NCBI GenBank assembly: GCA_965230525.1
Contig: OZ246008.1
Coordinates: 1,550,001 to 1,614,000 of the forward strand
DNA length: 64,000 bases
Source: GCA-002733465 sp965230525
GTDB taxonomy: Bacteria; Pseudomonadota; Gammaproteobacteria; Enterobacterales; Kangiellaceae
Reading direction: 5' to 3'
Shown: positions 54,067 through 63,076 of the stretch, in pieces
Numbering within the stretch: the stretch's first letter is position 1
How the letters are laid out: every line of letters starts with the position of its first letter
Translations under genes and position numbers: made by a program
Notes under the pieces: generated by a model
Told to the model about the DNA's origin: nothing
The model's input: only the letters and a program-made list of their open reading frames with translations
Databases searched by the model: none

Positions 54067-54330
54067 TTGAAGATTGTTGCAACCCATAGGATTGTCGAAG
54101 CTCAAGCAAGGTATCCCGCGGCACACGATCATCTACAGGGATGGTATCAAATAGTAAGTCAAACTGACTTTAACAATCCCGAGCAGCTTCGAGATGTCTT
54201 TGGGGATATGCGAGGCTTCAATTCTTCATTTAAATTCCCTATTCCCGAGTCTAATTTATTAGCTCATACTGCTATCAATTTTGAAGCAAAAGTTATTCTT
54301 GTTGAAGATGTTATCCCGGGTAATCACTAA
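54067..54330 (+). CDS. HigB-like toxin, short and divergent C-terminus
   Basis: 87 residues from a TTG start (GGGAG upstream). The N-terminal two thirds match HigB_toxin: ARYPAAHDHLQGWYQIVSQT, DFNNPEQLRDVFGDM. The C-terminus aligns as INFEAKVILVEDVIPGNH and stops where homologs continue past GTHxxYDxI. The usual last strand and the aspartate/tyrosine pair are missing, so mRNA-cleaving activity is doubtful. Directly followed by the antitoxin. Confidence 0.7.
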   Translation: MKIVATHRIVEAQARYPAAHDHLQGWYQIVSQTDFNNPEQLRDVFGDMRGFNSSFKFPIPESNLLAHTAINFEAKVILVEDVIPGNH

Positions 54331-54354
54331 ATCGGTAATTAAAGGAGACTCACT

Positions 54355-54759
54355 GTGAATCCATTACTTGAAAACGCAATGCAGCACTGGAATATGGTAG
54401 CGCCTGCCATTGATTGTCCCAAGAACCATCAAGATTACGTGACCCTTCTCAACAATATTGAAGATGCTATTGAGCTGGTTGGAAATCGAGAAAATAGCCC
54501 GCTGTCTGGATTAATAGAAGCGATGGCCCTAGCCGCTCAAAAATATGAGAAAGCACAGATAGAATCATTAAACGGCGGTGGTCTTGCTGCATTGAAGTAC
54601 TTGATTAAGTTGCATGGGGTGCGCCAGTCAGAGTTAAAAGAAATTGGTAGCCAAGGCGTTGTATCTGAAATCCTCAATGGTAAGCGAGCGCTCACACTAA
54701 GACATGTAAGAGAGCTATCGAAAAAGTTTAACGTCTCCGCTAATGTCTTTGTGAATTAA
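54355..54759 (+). CDS. HigA-like antitoxin, XRE family
   Basis: 134 residues from GTG with AGGAG upstream. An N-terminal helical part is followed by an HTH_3 domain (about 75-130): LKYLIKLHGVRQSELKEIG, VVSEILNGKRALTLRHVREL. It would neutralise the upstream toxin and repress the pair. Gap to the toxin is 24 bp. Confidence 0.85.
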   Translation: MNPLLENAMQHWNMVAPAIDCPKNHQDYVTLLNNIEDAIELVGNRENSPLSGLIEAMALAAQKYEKAQIESLNGGGLAALKYLIKLHGVRQSELKEIGSQGVVSEILNGKRALTLRHVRELSKKFNVSANVFVN

Positions 54760-54775
54760 ATCATGCTCGCAAGCT

Positions 54776-55225
54776 TCAATCAGGTTTAATGCTGTAGCTT
54801 TCAAAGGTATTGTTAAGCTTAAACCCGATTGACTGATAGAGCGAACGAGCGACCGCGTTAGTTTTGGCAGTGACTAGTTTTACTGAAAATACTCCTTCGC
54901 GCTTAGCGTTTTGTAAAACATACTCAATCAGATCGCGAGCAATCCCCTCGTTACGATAAGCTTGCCCAACAAACAAATCATTTAACGTCCAAATTCGCTG
55001 CATGGCGACGGATGAAAAGCTGGGATATATTTGCGCAAAAGCCTGAGCAGTTGCGTTTTTGTATACCATAAAGATAAGTGAGTCGTGTAGCGTTAACCTA
55101 TCTTTTAAAAAGTTTTTGCACTGAGGCAGGTCTTTTTGCATTTGGTAAAACTGACGGTAGCCGTCAAATAATGACGTTAAATCATCTAATTCAGCGATGC
55201 TCGCTTTGATTATTTTACGATTCAA
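54776..55225 (-). CDS. GNAT family N-acetyltransferase
   Basis: 149 residues. The acetyl-CoA-binding motif is AYRNEGIARDLIEYVLQNAK; the preceding strand is LNDLFVGQ and the later helix is AVARSLYQSIGF. The substrate is unknown. Convergent with higA. Confidence 0.87.
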   Translation of the reverse strand: MNRKIIKASIAELDDLTSLFDGYRQFYQMQKDLPQCKNFLKDRLTLHDSLIFMVYKNATAQAFAQIYPSFSSVAMQRIWTLNDLFVGQAYRNEGIARDLIEYVLQNAKREGVFSVKLVTAKTNAVARSLYQSIGFKLNNTFESYSIKPD

Positions 55226-55299
55226 AAGGGTTCCCGAGAATTGCCTGGATTAATGCCGTTTGAGTGAAATATGACCTGCGTTAATTAGCAGCACTCGCA

Positions 55300-55518
55300 T
55301 TACATGCCAGCTTCTTCCAAAATACTATTGACGATCGCGATAAGGCTAAAAACAAAAATTGCCACAACCACGATACCGACGAAGATATAACTACCCATGC
55401 TTCCATGCTTAAAGTCTCGTTCACGATTTTCATCACTTTGAACACCTATCATTGCTGCGAGCACACTAGAGATTACATTCCATGTAGTCGGTGCTTTTTC
55501 TTGCTTTTCATCACTCAT
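55300..55518 (-). CDS. DUF2970 family membrane protein
   Basis: 72 residues. WNVISSVLAAMIGVQSDEN and RERDF are the family motif. One C-terminal membrane helix (IFVGIVVVAIFVFSLIAIV). Function unknown; common in gammaproteobacteria. Confidence 0.85.
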   Translation of the reverse strand: MSDEKQEKAPTTWNVISSVLAAMIGVQSDENRERDFKHGSMGSYIFVGIVVVAIFVFSLIAIVNSILEEAGM

Positions 55519-55613
55519 ATTAATAACCTAAGTCTAAAATGACTAAATTTTCTATGTGCTAAACTGTTAGATAATGGCAAATACAGACGACCTGATTGAA
55601 ATTAGGACCATTT

Positions 55614-56174
55614 ATGCACTCGATAGTCATGGATTATATCAAAGCAAATGAAAACCAAGTAACTGAATATCAATTGCTTAAATATATTGACACAAATTAT
55701 CCTAGTTTTTTCGACGGCTGTGCCGACGAGCCTAGTCTGTATCGTAAACACTTTCGCCTATTTAACTTGCTCTATAAAATTGACCAGCAATTAGTGCTGT
55801 CTGGGCAGCAACTCGATATCACTCCTCTACACATCCGTCTCATTGATTGTAGCCAAGAAGGAAACGCGGTTGGTGGATTAGATGAATTACGAAAGTTCTA
55901 TTTGGACAAATCTAATTTTGACCTGAGTGAGACTGAAATCAATCAAATGCTAAGCAATTTTTGGGAGCGCTACCTAGCAACTAATGATCTTTCAAACCAC
56001 CTAAAGAAATTAGAAATAGCATCGGATGTCACCGTGAGTTTAGCACTGATCAAACGACAGTATAATCAACTCGCATTTCGACACCATCCCGATCAAGGTG
56101 GAAACGCAGAGCGTTTTGCCCAAATTACTGATGCTTATCAGCAGCTAAAGAAAGTTTATGGACCAGAAAATTAA
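55614..56174 (+). CDS. DnaJ-related protein with C-terminal J domain
   Basis: 186 residues from ATG 55614 (AGGA upstream); the frame is open to TTG 55596. The N-terminal part matches the DNAJ_related domain (DYIKANENQVTEYQLLKYID). The C-terminal J domain contains the HPD motif in FRHHPDQGG. It should stimulate a DnaK-type chaperone; the client is unknown. Its stop overlaps that of the minus-strand gene by three bases. Confidence 0.87.
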   Translation: MHSIVMDYIKANENQVTEYQLLKYIDTNYPSFFDGCADEPSLYRKHFRLFNLLYKIDQQLVLSGQQLDITPLHIRLIDCSQEGNAVGGLDELRKFYLDKSNFDLSETEINQMLSNFWERYLATNDLSNHLKKLEIASDVTVSLALIKRQYNQLAFRHHPDQGGNAERFAQITDAYQQLKKVYGPEN

Positions 56175-58123
56175 AAATCACCACTTAGCATTTTGTCTCG
56201 ACGTTCAATAATCCCTTCCAATTGCTTAGCTTCTAACCAAGGACGAATCGTTTCGAGTTGTTCTATGGTTAATTTTTCTAGGGCTTTTTTAAAGCGATTG
56301 GTTACTGATATTTCAAGACCTTTTAAGGGTTTTGTGCGTCTTGCCTTTACCCCAAAAGCACGAGAATGATCGATAAACCAAATTTGCATATCTTCTTGTG
56401 AATACAGAACATTTGATTGATTTCTGTCACGATTGGCAATTAAGTAGTCAAAGGCATTAAGAAAGTTCTCTTGGCGTTGTTGGTCGCAGTAACCACTATA
56501 CGGGATATTTTTTTCTAGCATGTCTAGCTCAGAAATAAGCCTATCAATCCAGACTTGCACAATCCCTCTTTGACCACTAATGGTGCGTTCAACTGTAACT
56601 GGAACTAAGCCAATACCGAGCATCCGATCAAGCTTGTAAGCGGCGATTTCATGATGATAGCGGTCACTTGTAAACTTCTTTCGTTTGCTGCGAGTATTGG
56701 AACTTGAGTCAAAATACTTAAAAATTCCTTTAATCAGTTTGCCATCTCGAGTTAGTTCTACTTTGAATGGACGCGTTTTCCCTTCTTTGGTTTTTCCCAC
56801 TTTCTTGATTGAGGCATTACGTAAAAAGTCTTCGACTTGAGCATCGCTAAAGTTAAACGGGTTGCTCCATTCTCGCGCCGGTGCTGTGGTTGATTGACCT
56901 TTTTTGCCCGTTAGGCCGTGAACAAAAGTGGCAGGTTGACCATTGCTTATCTTTGCAATCCAAGGCGCGCCTTTATAGTGACTGGCTAGCATACCGGTAT
57001 CAATAATGGTTAACTTGCCATCTAATCGATCTAATGGTTGGCGACTTTGTGAAGTTGTATGACCTACCCAAAGTTGTTTTGCGTCCCAGCGAGACAAGGT
57101 TTTATCTAGAATTTCTTGTTCAAAATAAGGGTGACATAATGCATTTCCACGATACCATGTCGGACCTTGAGAAGTTAAGATAAAGTGACTCTTAGCGCGA
57201 GTGTATCGCTTAAAGTCTTTCGATTTAGCACGCGATTGAATCAGCTCTGTTCGCTGTTTATAAGGTGTCAAAAGCGAGAGCGAATATCGATTTGCAATGA
57301 GCTGCCACAGCTTCAAGTATTTAACCAGGCCTTCTTTAGCTTCTGCATTAAACGCTTCTAATGAGTAGTCATGCGTTAATTTAGAAAGGCCGCCATGTGC
57401 AAAAAGTTTGTCATTTATTTGCACCACAAAGGGAAGTTTTAATAACCAGCTGCCATATTTACCTTCTGGAGAAAAGGCGTTTAGTCTAGCAAAGTAGCCG
57501 GCTGGGTAGGCTTTTTCAAAATTTTCTTTTAGCTCTACTGAGTCTTTTGCGTTATTGGTTTTCAGAAAGTTCAAATAAGCTTGTTCACGCATCTGTACGG
57601 TTTCATCAGCGGCAAATTCTGCAATCTCCTGCTTAGAGAGATACCTTAAGTCACCAATTAGATTCATAACTTCATGGTTGCCCAGCACTATATGAAGTCG
57701 ACCACCAGCCTGAGCGGCCTGTTGCTCTAACTTGATGAATAGATCCATCACTTTGCGACTTGCGGGGCCTCTGTCTAGCAGATCACCTAAGCTGACTAGG
57801 TGTTTTGATTCGCCAATCCAGTTTTCAGATTCATCAATAATTCCCACTGTTTTTAAAGTCTGCTTTATTTCTTTATAGGCACCATGAATATCACCAACAA
57901 CCAATATATCTTGTGTGGTTTCAAACTTTAGCTGAGAGTAATCAATACTGATGGTTTCATTATCGGCTTTGATCTTTGCTTCAATCTGGGTTTCGGCGTT
58001 AGTGTTGGTTTCTATACCGTCTTCTTTTGTCGCTGTTTCAGCAATCACTAAATTAGAAATAAAGCAAAGATTGAGAACAATTAGAATGCGGCCGAAGGAT
58101 GCACTAAATGGTAAATGTTTCAC
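56171..58123 (-). CDS. Exported PPP-type phosphatase fused to a Fam20/PI-kinase-like domain
   Basis: 650 residues from GTG 58123 (AGAGGAA upstream). A signal peptide ends near residue 28 (NLVIA before ET). Residues about 65-410 form a Shewanella-like/PPP calcineurin phosphatase: GDIHG (Asp78, His80), SLGDLLDRGP, LGNHEVMN, FAHGG and VGHTT. Residues about 430-620 resemble Fam20/PI3-4-kinase/HipA-like kinases. HHEIAAYKLDRMLGIGLVPV matches helix C and the VPP-type strand. NRDRNQSN gives the catalytic loop (Asp566, Asn571), and WFIDHSRAFG gives the metal-binding Asp585. So one exported chain seems to hold both a phosphatase and a kinase-like module. It follows the carrier gene by 14 bp in an operon. 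Substrates unknown. Confidence 0.82.
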   Translation of the reverse strand: MKHLPFSASFGRILIVLNLCFISNLVIAETATKEDGIETNTNAETQIEAKIKADNETISIDYSQLKFETTQDILVVGDIHGAYKEIKQTLKTVGIIDESENWIGESKHLVSLGDLLDRGPASRKVMDLFIKLEQQAAQAGGRLHIVLGNHEVMNLIGDLRYLSKQEIAEFAADETVQMREQAYLNFLKTNNAKDSVELKENFEKAYPAGYFARLNAFSPEGKYGSWLLKLPFVVQINDKLFAHGGLSKLTHDYSLEAFNAEAKEGLVKYLKLWQLIANRYSLSLLTPYKQRTELIQSRAKSKDFKRYTRAKSHFILTSQGPTWYRGNALCHPYFEQEILDKTLSRWDAKQLWVGHTTSQSRQPLDRLDGKLTIIDTGMLASHYKGAPWIAKISNGQPATFVHGLTGKKGQSTTAPAREWSNPFNFSDAQVEDFLRNASIKKVGKTKEGKTRPFKVELTRDGKLIKGIFKYFDSSSNTRSKRKKFTSDRYHHEIAAYKLDRMLGIGLVPVTVERTISGQRGIVQVWIDRLISELDMLEKNIPYSGYCDQQRQENFLNAFDYLIANRDRNQSNVLYSQEDMQIWFIDHSRAFGVKARRTKPLKGLEISVTNRFKKALEKLTIEQLETIRPWLEAKQLEGIIERRDKMLSGDF

Positions 58124-58137
58124 TTTGTATTCCTCTG

Positions 58138-59784
58138 TTAGCTGGCGGTACTGTAAAAACGTACTTGAATCTCTGTGGATGCTGTAAGTCCCTCGAAGTC
58201 GGTAGCAGTCACCTTTATATTGTATTCTGCAACATGTTCTTCGGGCGGACTAAATGTAAAAGTTCGAGTAATTCTGTCAAATTTTATCCAATTTGGTAAA
58301 GGGGCTCCATCTTGTAACATGGCGTCGAATTTTAGTGCGTCGCCAATATCCGGATCGACAAATGTGCACTCACTGATGCTAAATTTTGAAAGCGCCCCAG
58401 AAGGCATATGTAAATTAGGAACCATCGCTTTTACTTCGGGGGGTGAGTTGCCCTTGGTTTTTTGAACTTCCAGTAAGTTACTATGACCAACTTTCCACGC
58501 TAAGGTAAAGAGAGCCACTGCCAAAATGAGGTTTGCAGCAATAAAATGGCTCACGCTTAAATCAAAGTATTGAGTACCAATAAAAATAAACCCACCGTAA
58601 AGTAAATCGCCAAATCGAAAAAAGAAGGTATCAATGGTAGTTTTTCCAAGGTACTTTAACTTTCGTGGCACCGGCAAGAAGAGCGCATGACGCGTGGTAT
58701 TTTGAATCGAATAGTTGGCGCTATTTTCCGCGGTCATCAATATTTTAATCAAAGAAAATATCGGAAAGAATAGCATCAAGCTATAGCCAATAATCATAAT
58801 GACCGGGAGAATTAATACCGAACCGCGTAAACCTAGCCACTTAAAAAGCCGCGACACAAAAAACAGTTGGATAACAAAGCTTCCCAATGTTATCCATGAA
58901 TAATAATCCGAATAAAACTGGCCTTGCCACTGCGCTTCGTTAGTAATAGCTTGACTCGCCATTAAAGCCGCACTTTCTTCACTGACTAATCGAGCTAAAA
59001 TATATTCACCGGTGGAATTGATAAAAACAAGCAACACCACAAACATGGCTATTTTGAGAAGATAACTGCTATTAAATACCACTGCAAATCCATCTAGCCA
59101 CTGATTTCCTTCCTCCGCTTTTAGCGGCTCGTCGTTGGCCGCCTCCGATGGAATGGTTTGTTCGACGGAGGCAGTTAAATAAATTGATAGCAGTAGTAAT
59201 CCGCTAGCTATCAGCAAAATGCCGACGATGCCAACAAGAGGAAAGAGTGGACCCGCTACCCGAGAGCCGACCCAAGCACCAAATGTTGCACCAACCGCAA
59301 GTATGACGAAAAGCCTTTGGCCGCATTTCACACTAAAACAGTCCGCCGCGAAAGCCCAAAATTGAGCGAGCACCATCACGCTAAAAATTCCCAGCCAGAC
59401 ATAGAATGCCATTCCAATATTGACATTAAAATATTGTAGTGCGGCGAAAAGTAACAAGTTTGCAACAAAAAACAATAGAACTTTATTAGTGATGTTACTG
59501 CGATTTTTTCGGTCAGCATATCGATGATAAAGGGCCGAAAAGAAGGGCAGCATTAAAGTCAAAAGACCCGCCTGAATCGCAGTGGCATAACTCTTATATT
59601 CAGCACCGCCGTATGCAAGTACTAGCGGTTCTCTAATAACTTTGAGTAAATAGTAGGCAGTGAGTAGCGCACAGGCATTCAAGGTAAGCAATAAGGTACT
59701 TTTACCTTCACCCGGTTTTACGACACTTACTATATTTAGAATTCGCTCGTACCAAGTATGGCTGTTGGGCGAAACTGTCTCCAT
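58138..59784 (-). CDS. ADP/ATP carrier (Tlc/NTT)-like membrane transporter with C-terminal Ig/cadherin-like domain
   Basis: 548 residues from ATG 59784 (AGGAAG upstream; TTG 59787 also possible). Residues 1-430 have about 12 helices. The start VVKPGEGKSTLLLTLNA and YYLLKVIREPLVLAYGGAE are typical of the Npt/Tlc-like nucleotide carrier group within the MFS clan. Residues about 455-548 form a putative dystroglycan/He_PIG-like beta domain (VDPDIGDALKF, LPNWIKFDRITRTFTFSPP, EYNIKVTATDFEGLTASTE). This fold is usual in surface proteins and odd on a transporter. It is the first gene of a two-gene operon with the phosphatase-kinase. Transport of nucleotides is inferred. Confidence 0.72.
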   Translation of the reverse strand: METVSPNSHTWYERILNIVSVVKPGEGKSTLLLTLNACALLTAYYLLKVIREPLVLAYGGAEYKSYATAIQAGLLTLMLPFFSALYHRYADRKNRSNITNKVLLFFVANLLLFAALQYFNVNIGMAFYVWLGIFSVMVLAQFWAFAADCFSVKCGQRLFVILAVGATFGAWVGSRVAGPLFPLVGIVGILLIASGLLLLSIYLTASVEQTIPSEAANDEPLKAEEGNQWLDGFAVVFNSSYLLKIAMFVVLLVFINSTGEYILARLVSEESAALMASQAITNEAQWQGQFYSDYYSWITLGSFVIQLFFVSRLFKWLGLRGSVLILPVIMIIGYSLMLFFPIFSLIKILMTAENSANYSIQNTTRHALFLPVPRKLKYLGKTTIDTFFFRFGDLLYGGFIFIGTQYFDLSVSHFIAANLILAVALFTLAWKVGHSNLLEVQKTKGNSPPEVKAMVPNLHMPSGALSKFSISECTFVDPDIGDALKFDAMLQDGAPLPNWIKFDRITRTFTFSPPEEHVAEYNIKVTATDFEGLTASTEIQVRFYSTAS

Positions 59785-60004
59785 CAAGTCTTCCTATTGT
59801 TTTGGTCTCGATGGCCATTGGCGTAAAACGCTTTGGCTCATAACTTTGAGTTTATTATGTCTTGTGATGTGACCCTGATCGATTCGAAATTTGTAAGTTT
59901 TTTATTTAATCGTAACAAACCGCTACCAGTTGTAATTGTTCAGTTACTATTGATATGTCGATTATAGTAATATAGTTCTTTTGAGATCAAAAATCGAATT
60001 TGCC

Positions 60005-61372
60005 ATGTCCAAGAACAAAGTCCAGTACGTTTGCAATCAATGCGGTGCTATTTCGCCTAAATGGGGAGGGCAATGCGCTGATTGTGGCGAATGGAACAGT
60101 TTGGTTGAACAAGTGGATGCTGGAAAACAAACTACCAGTGGCCGCTTTGCGGGCTACGCGGGTGCCAAGGCTCAATTACAGAAACTGAGTAATGTGAAGC
60201 AGTCTGACACTGTCCGAATTGCTTCCAGCATGAGTGAACTGGACCGAGTGTTAGGCGGCGGACTGGTACCGGGTTCAGTTGTGCTGCTAGGTGGTGATCC
60301 CGGAATCGGTAAATCGACTATTCTATTGCAATCTCTGTGTAAGCTTAGCGAGTCGTTGGACGCCATTTATGTCACCGGCGAGGAGTCAGCCGAACAAATT
60401 TCGATGAGAGCCGCTCGGTTGGGGTTAAACGGGGATAATCTAAATTTATTAACCGAGACTAAAGTTGAAACCATCATCGCTACAGCGCAGCTGCATAAGC
60501 CCCAAGTGATGGTGATTGACTCTATTCAGACCATATACACCGAATATCTTCAATCAGCGCCTGGCGGAGTTGCTCAGGTCAGAGAAAGTACCGCGCAGTT
60601 AGTTAAATTTGCTAAACAAATGGGGATTGCATTATTTGTGGTTGGTCATGTGACCAAAGATGGGGCGTTGGCTGGCCCCCGAGTTCTGGAACATATGGTT
60701 GATGCGGTGTTATATTTTGAAGGCGAGCGAGACGGTCGCTATCGTATCCTACGGGCGGTTAAAAATCGGTTTGGCGCGGTTAATGAATTAGGCGTTTTCG
60801 CGATGACCGAGGAAGGCCTCAAAGAAGTACAAAACCCATCCGCAATTTTTCTATCACGCTATCAACAACCGGCAGCAGGTAGTGTGGTGACGGTTACTTG
60901 GGAAGGTTCTCGACCAATGCTTGTCGAGGTCCAAGCGTTAGTTGATGAGGCTCATGGAAGCCATGCTAAGCGTGTCGCAATTGGGCTGGATCAAAATCGA
61001 CTTTCAATGCTGCTGGCGGTTTTATCACGCCATGGCGGTGTGTTTTGCCACGATCAAGATATCTTTCTAAACGTCGTCGGTGGGGTTAGGGTCATGGAAA
61101 CCAGCGCCGATTTAGCGCAGGTGTTAGCCGCCGTTTCTAGCTTACGAAATCAGGTTTTGCCACAAAGTTTGATCGTCTTTGGCGAGTTGGGGTTGGCTGG
61201 AGAGATTCGACCGGTTCCGAATGGTCAGGAACGTATAAAAGAGGCTGCTAAGCATGGTTTCAAAACAGTTATTACGTCAAAATCTAATACCCCAAAAAAA
61301 GCCATTGCAGGGGTCAAGGTGATCGGCGTTAATCACTTACAAGAGGCGCTTCAAGCACTTACCGAGTTGTAA
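60005..61372 (+). CDS. radA: DNA repair protein RadA
   Basis: 455 residues from ATG 60005; the frame is open to TTG 59981, but homology starts MSKNKVQYVC. Zinc finger: Cys10, Cys13, Cys24, Cys27. Walker A GGDPGIGKST, RadA motif KNRFGAVNE, and a C-terminal Lon-protease-like domain. It drives branch migration in recombinational repair. Confidence 0.97.
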   Translation: MSKNKVQYVCNQCGAISPKWGGQCADCGEWNSLVEQVDAGKQTTSGRFAGYAGAKAQLQKLSNVKQSDTVRIASSMSELDRVLGGGLVPGSVVLLGGDPGIGKSTILLQSLCKLSESLDAIYVTGEESAEQISMRAARLGLNGDNLNLLTETKVETIIATAQLHKPQVMVIDSIQTIYTEYLQSAPGGVAQVRESTAQLVKFAKQMGIALFVVGHVTKDGALAGPRVLEHMVDAVLYFEGERDGRYRILRAVKNRFGAVNELGVFAMTEEGLKEVQNPSAIFLSRYQQPAAGSVVTVTWEGSRPMLVEVQALVDEAHGSHAKRVAIGLDQNRLSMLLAVLSRHGGVFCHDQDIFLNVVGGVRVMETSADLAQVLAAVSSLRNQVLPQSLIVFGELGLAGEIRPVPNGQERIKEAAKHGFKTVITSKSNTPKKAIAGVKVIGVNHLQEALQALTEL

Positions 61373-61379
61373 TATTGAA

Positions 61380-61757
61380 TTAATTCACTACAAGCTGTTC
61401 GAGATCGCGGTCGAGTAGTTCAGGGCTGGTTGAGTTTAATTCCACAATTTGACGTAAATGGGTAATGCTATCGAGGTCAATCGATTTACAACAGAACCCA
61501 AGGCCGTCAGGATTAGAGTGCGCCAATTCTATTTCCATCACGATGTTTAGATCCGTCTCATCGTCATTTTCCACCAGTGGAATCGTCAAAGTAAACAGCG
61601 CGCCAATCTCGGCACGAACCACGCCAAATGGTCGAATTAAAACGCCCTTTAGTGATAAGTCGGTGACCTGGCAAGCAAAGGTTTGTTCGCCTGAGGTAAG
61701 TTGTGCATTTCGGTCGAAACTGACACGTTGGTACATTCTTCTATCTGTTTCGCTCAT
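61380..61757 (-). CDS. PilZ domain protein, likely cyclic-di-GMP receptor
   Basis: 125 residues from ATG 61757, chosen because AGGAGG lies just before it; the frame extends to 61838. The c-di-GMP motifs are RRMYQRVSFDR (RxxxR) and DLSLKG (DxSxxG). It is a single-domain effector, in the same window as a GGDEF-EAL enzyme but not linked to it. Confidence 0.88.
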   Translation of the reverse strand: MSETDRRMYQRVSFDRNAQLTSGEQTFACQVTDLSLKGVLIRPFGVVRAEIGALFTLTIPLVENDDETDLNIVMEIELAHSNPDGLGFCCKSIDLDSITHLRQIVELNSTSPELLDRDLEQLVVN

Positions 61758-61893
61758 TTTTCCTCCTAAATAATGACGTGATTTTACCGAGCTGAAGGAA
61801 AATCTCTGAAAAACGTCATATTTTGATAGATCTAGCAAATTAATAGATAATGTTGTTGTGTTGATTGTAGTCTATTGAAGGAAGTAATTACAA

Positions 61894-62829
61894 ATGGCCA
61901 TTCAGTGGTACCCAGGGCATATGCATAAGGCTCAAAAAGAGATCCGCGAAGCATTGCCCCAGGTTGATCTTGTGATCGAAGTGGTGGATGCTCGAATCCC
62001 ATATAGCAGCACGAATCCAATGGTCGCTAAATTGCTTGCCGATTCTGCGCGCCCGAAACCGGTGATTCGAGTACTTAATAAATGCGACCTAGCCGATCCT
62101 AAATTGACATCTCAATGGATCGAAGCGTTTGACCAGCAGCAAGCCACTAAGTCTTTAGCTGTAAGCAGTCGCCAGCCGGAGCAAGTAAAAAAGTTGATGA
62201 CCCTCTGTCACAAGCTTTTTCCAAACCACGCTGCCAAAGATAAACCGATAAAAGCCATGATAATGGGAATTCCTAATGTTGGGAAATCCACCATCATTAA
62301 TATTCTTTCCGACCGAACCATCGCAAAAGTGGGCAATGAGCCTGCGGTGACCAAGCGCCAACAACGCATTGATCTGGACTCTGGTGTGATTTTGTTTGAT
62401 ACCCCCGGTTTCCTTTGGCCTAAAATCGAAAATGACCACTCCAGTTATCGACTCGCAGTGATTGGCTCAATAAAAGATACGGTCGTTGAGTACTCCGATA
62501 TCGCGTACTATGCAATTGAATACTTGCAAAATGCTTACCCAGAACTGCTGGCTCAGCATTATGAGTTAGCCGACTTGTCGGTTGAACCAATCGAACTGTT
62601 AGAACAGATCGGAACGAAGAGAGGCTGTCTAAGAGCCGGTGGTCGAGTCGATCTCGATCGCGTATCAAAAATAGTGATCAATGAATTGAGGACAACCGTT
62701 TTTGGTAAGATAAGTTTAGAAACGCCAAAAATGGTCGAGCAAGAATTGATCGAAGTAGAGCGCATTATTAAGGAAAAAGCTGCCAAAAAGGAAGCGCGCA
62801 AAAGCAACAAAAAGAAGAGAAAGCGCTAA
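61894..62829 (+). CDS. ylqF: Ribosome biogenesis GTPase YlqF/RbgA
   Basis: 311 residues, a circularly permuted GTPase. Order: G4 LNKCDLAD, then G1 GIPNVGKST, then G3 DTPG. N-terminal WYPGHMHKAQKEIREALPQVD is the family signature. It assists late 50S assembly. A Lys/Arg-rich tail ends the protein. Confidence 0.95.
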   Translation: MAIQWYPGHMHKAQKEIREALPQVDLVIEVVDARIPYSSTNPMVAKLLADSARPKPVIRVLNKCDLADPKLTSQWIEAFDQQQATKSLAVSSRQPEQVKKLMTLCHKLFPNHAAKDKPIKAMIMGIPNVGKSTIINILSDRTIAKVGNEPAVTKRQQRIDLDSGVILFDTPGFLWPKIENDHSSYRLAVIGSIKDTVVEYSDIAYYAIEYLQNAYPELLAQHYELADLSVEPIELLEQIGTKRGCLRAGGRVDLDRVSKIVINELRTTVFGKISLETPKMVEQELIEVERIIKEKAAKKEARKSNKKKRKR

Positions 62830-62846
62830 ACACTTAAAGGAATTCA

Positions 62847-63062
62847 ATGTTCGATCAAAATAATCTCAAGCTTGTGGCTAATATGAGCATGCCTTTTGGT
62901 AAATACAAAGGCAGAAAGCTAATAGAATTGCCAGAACCTTATCTTGTTTGGTTCGCTCGTAATGGTTTTCCTCAAGGAAATCTAGGCGAGTTACTGCAAT
63001 TAACTTACGAAATAAAAGTAAATGGATTAGAGCAACTAATCTATCCACTCAAAAACAATTAA
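62847..63062 (+). CDS. DUF3820 family protein
   Basis: 71 residues: MPFGKYKGRKLIELPEPYL and WFARNGFPQGNLGELLQL. Small conserved protein of unknown function, 17 bp after rbgA and 14 bp before the MOSC gene, so probably in the same transcript. Confidence 0.88.
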   Translation: MFDQNNLKLVANMSMPFGKYKGRKLIELPEPYLVWFARNGFPQGNLGELLQLTYEIKVNGLEQLIYPLKNN

Positions 63063-63076
63063 ATGCGAACTGAAAA

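Noticed and set aside
56171..58123. HipA-type toxin kinase
   Set aside because: The kinase-like region has similar motifs, but the protein has a signal peptide, a phosphatase domain and no HipB-like partner.
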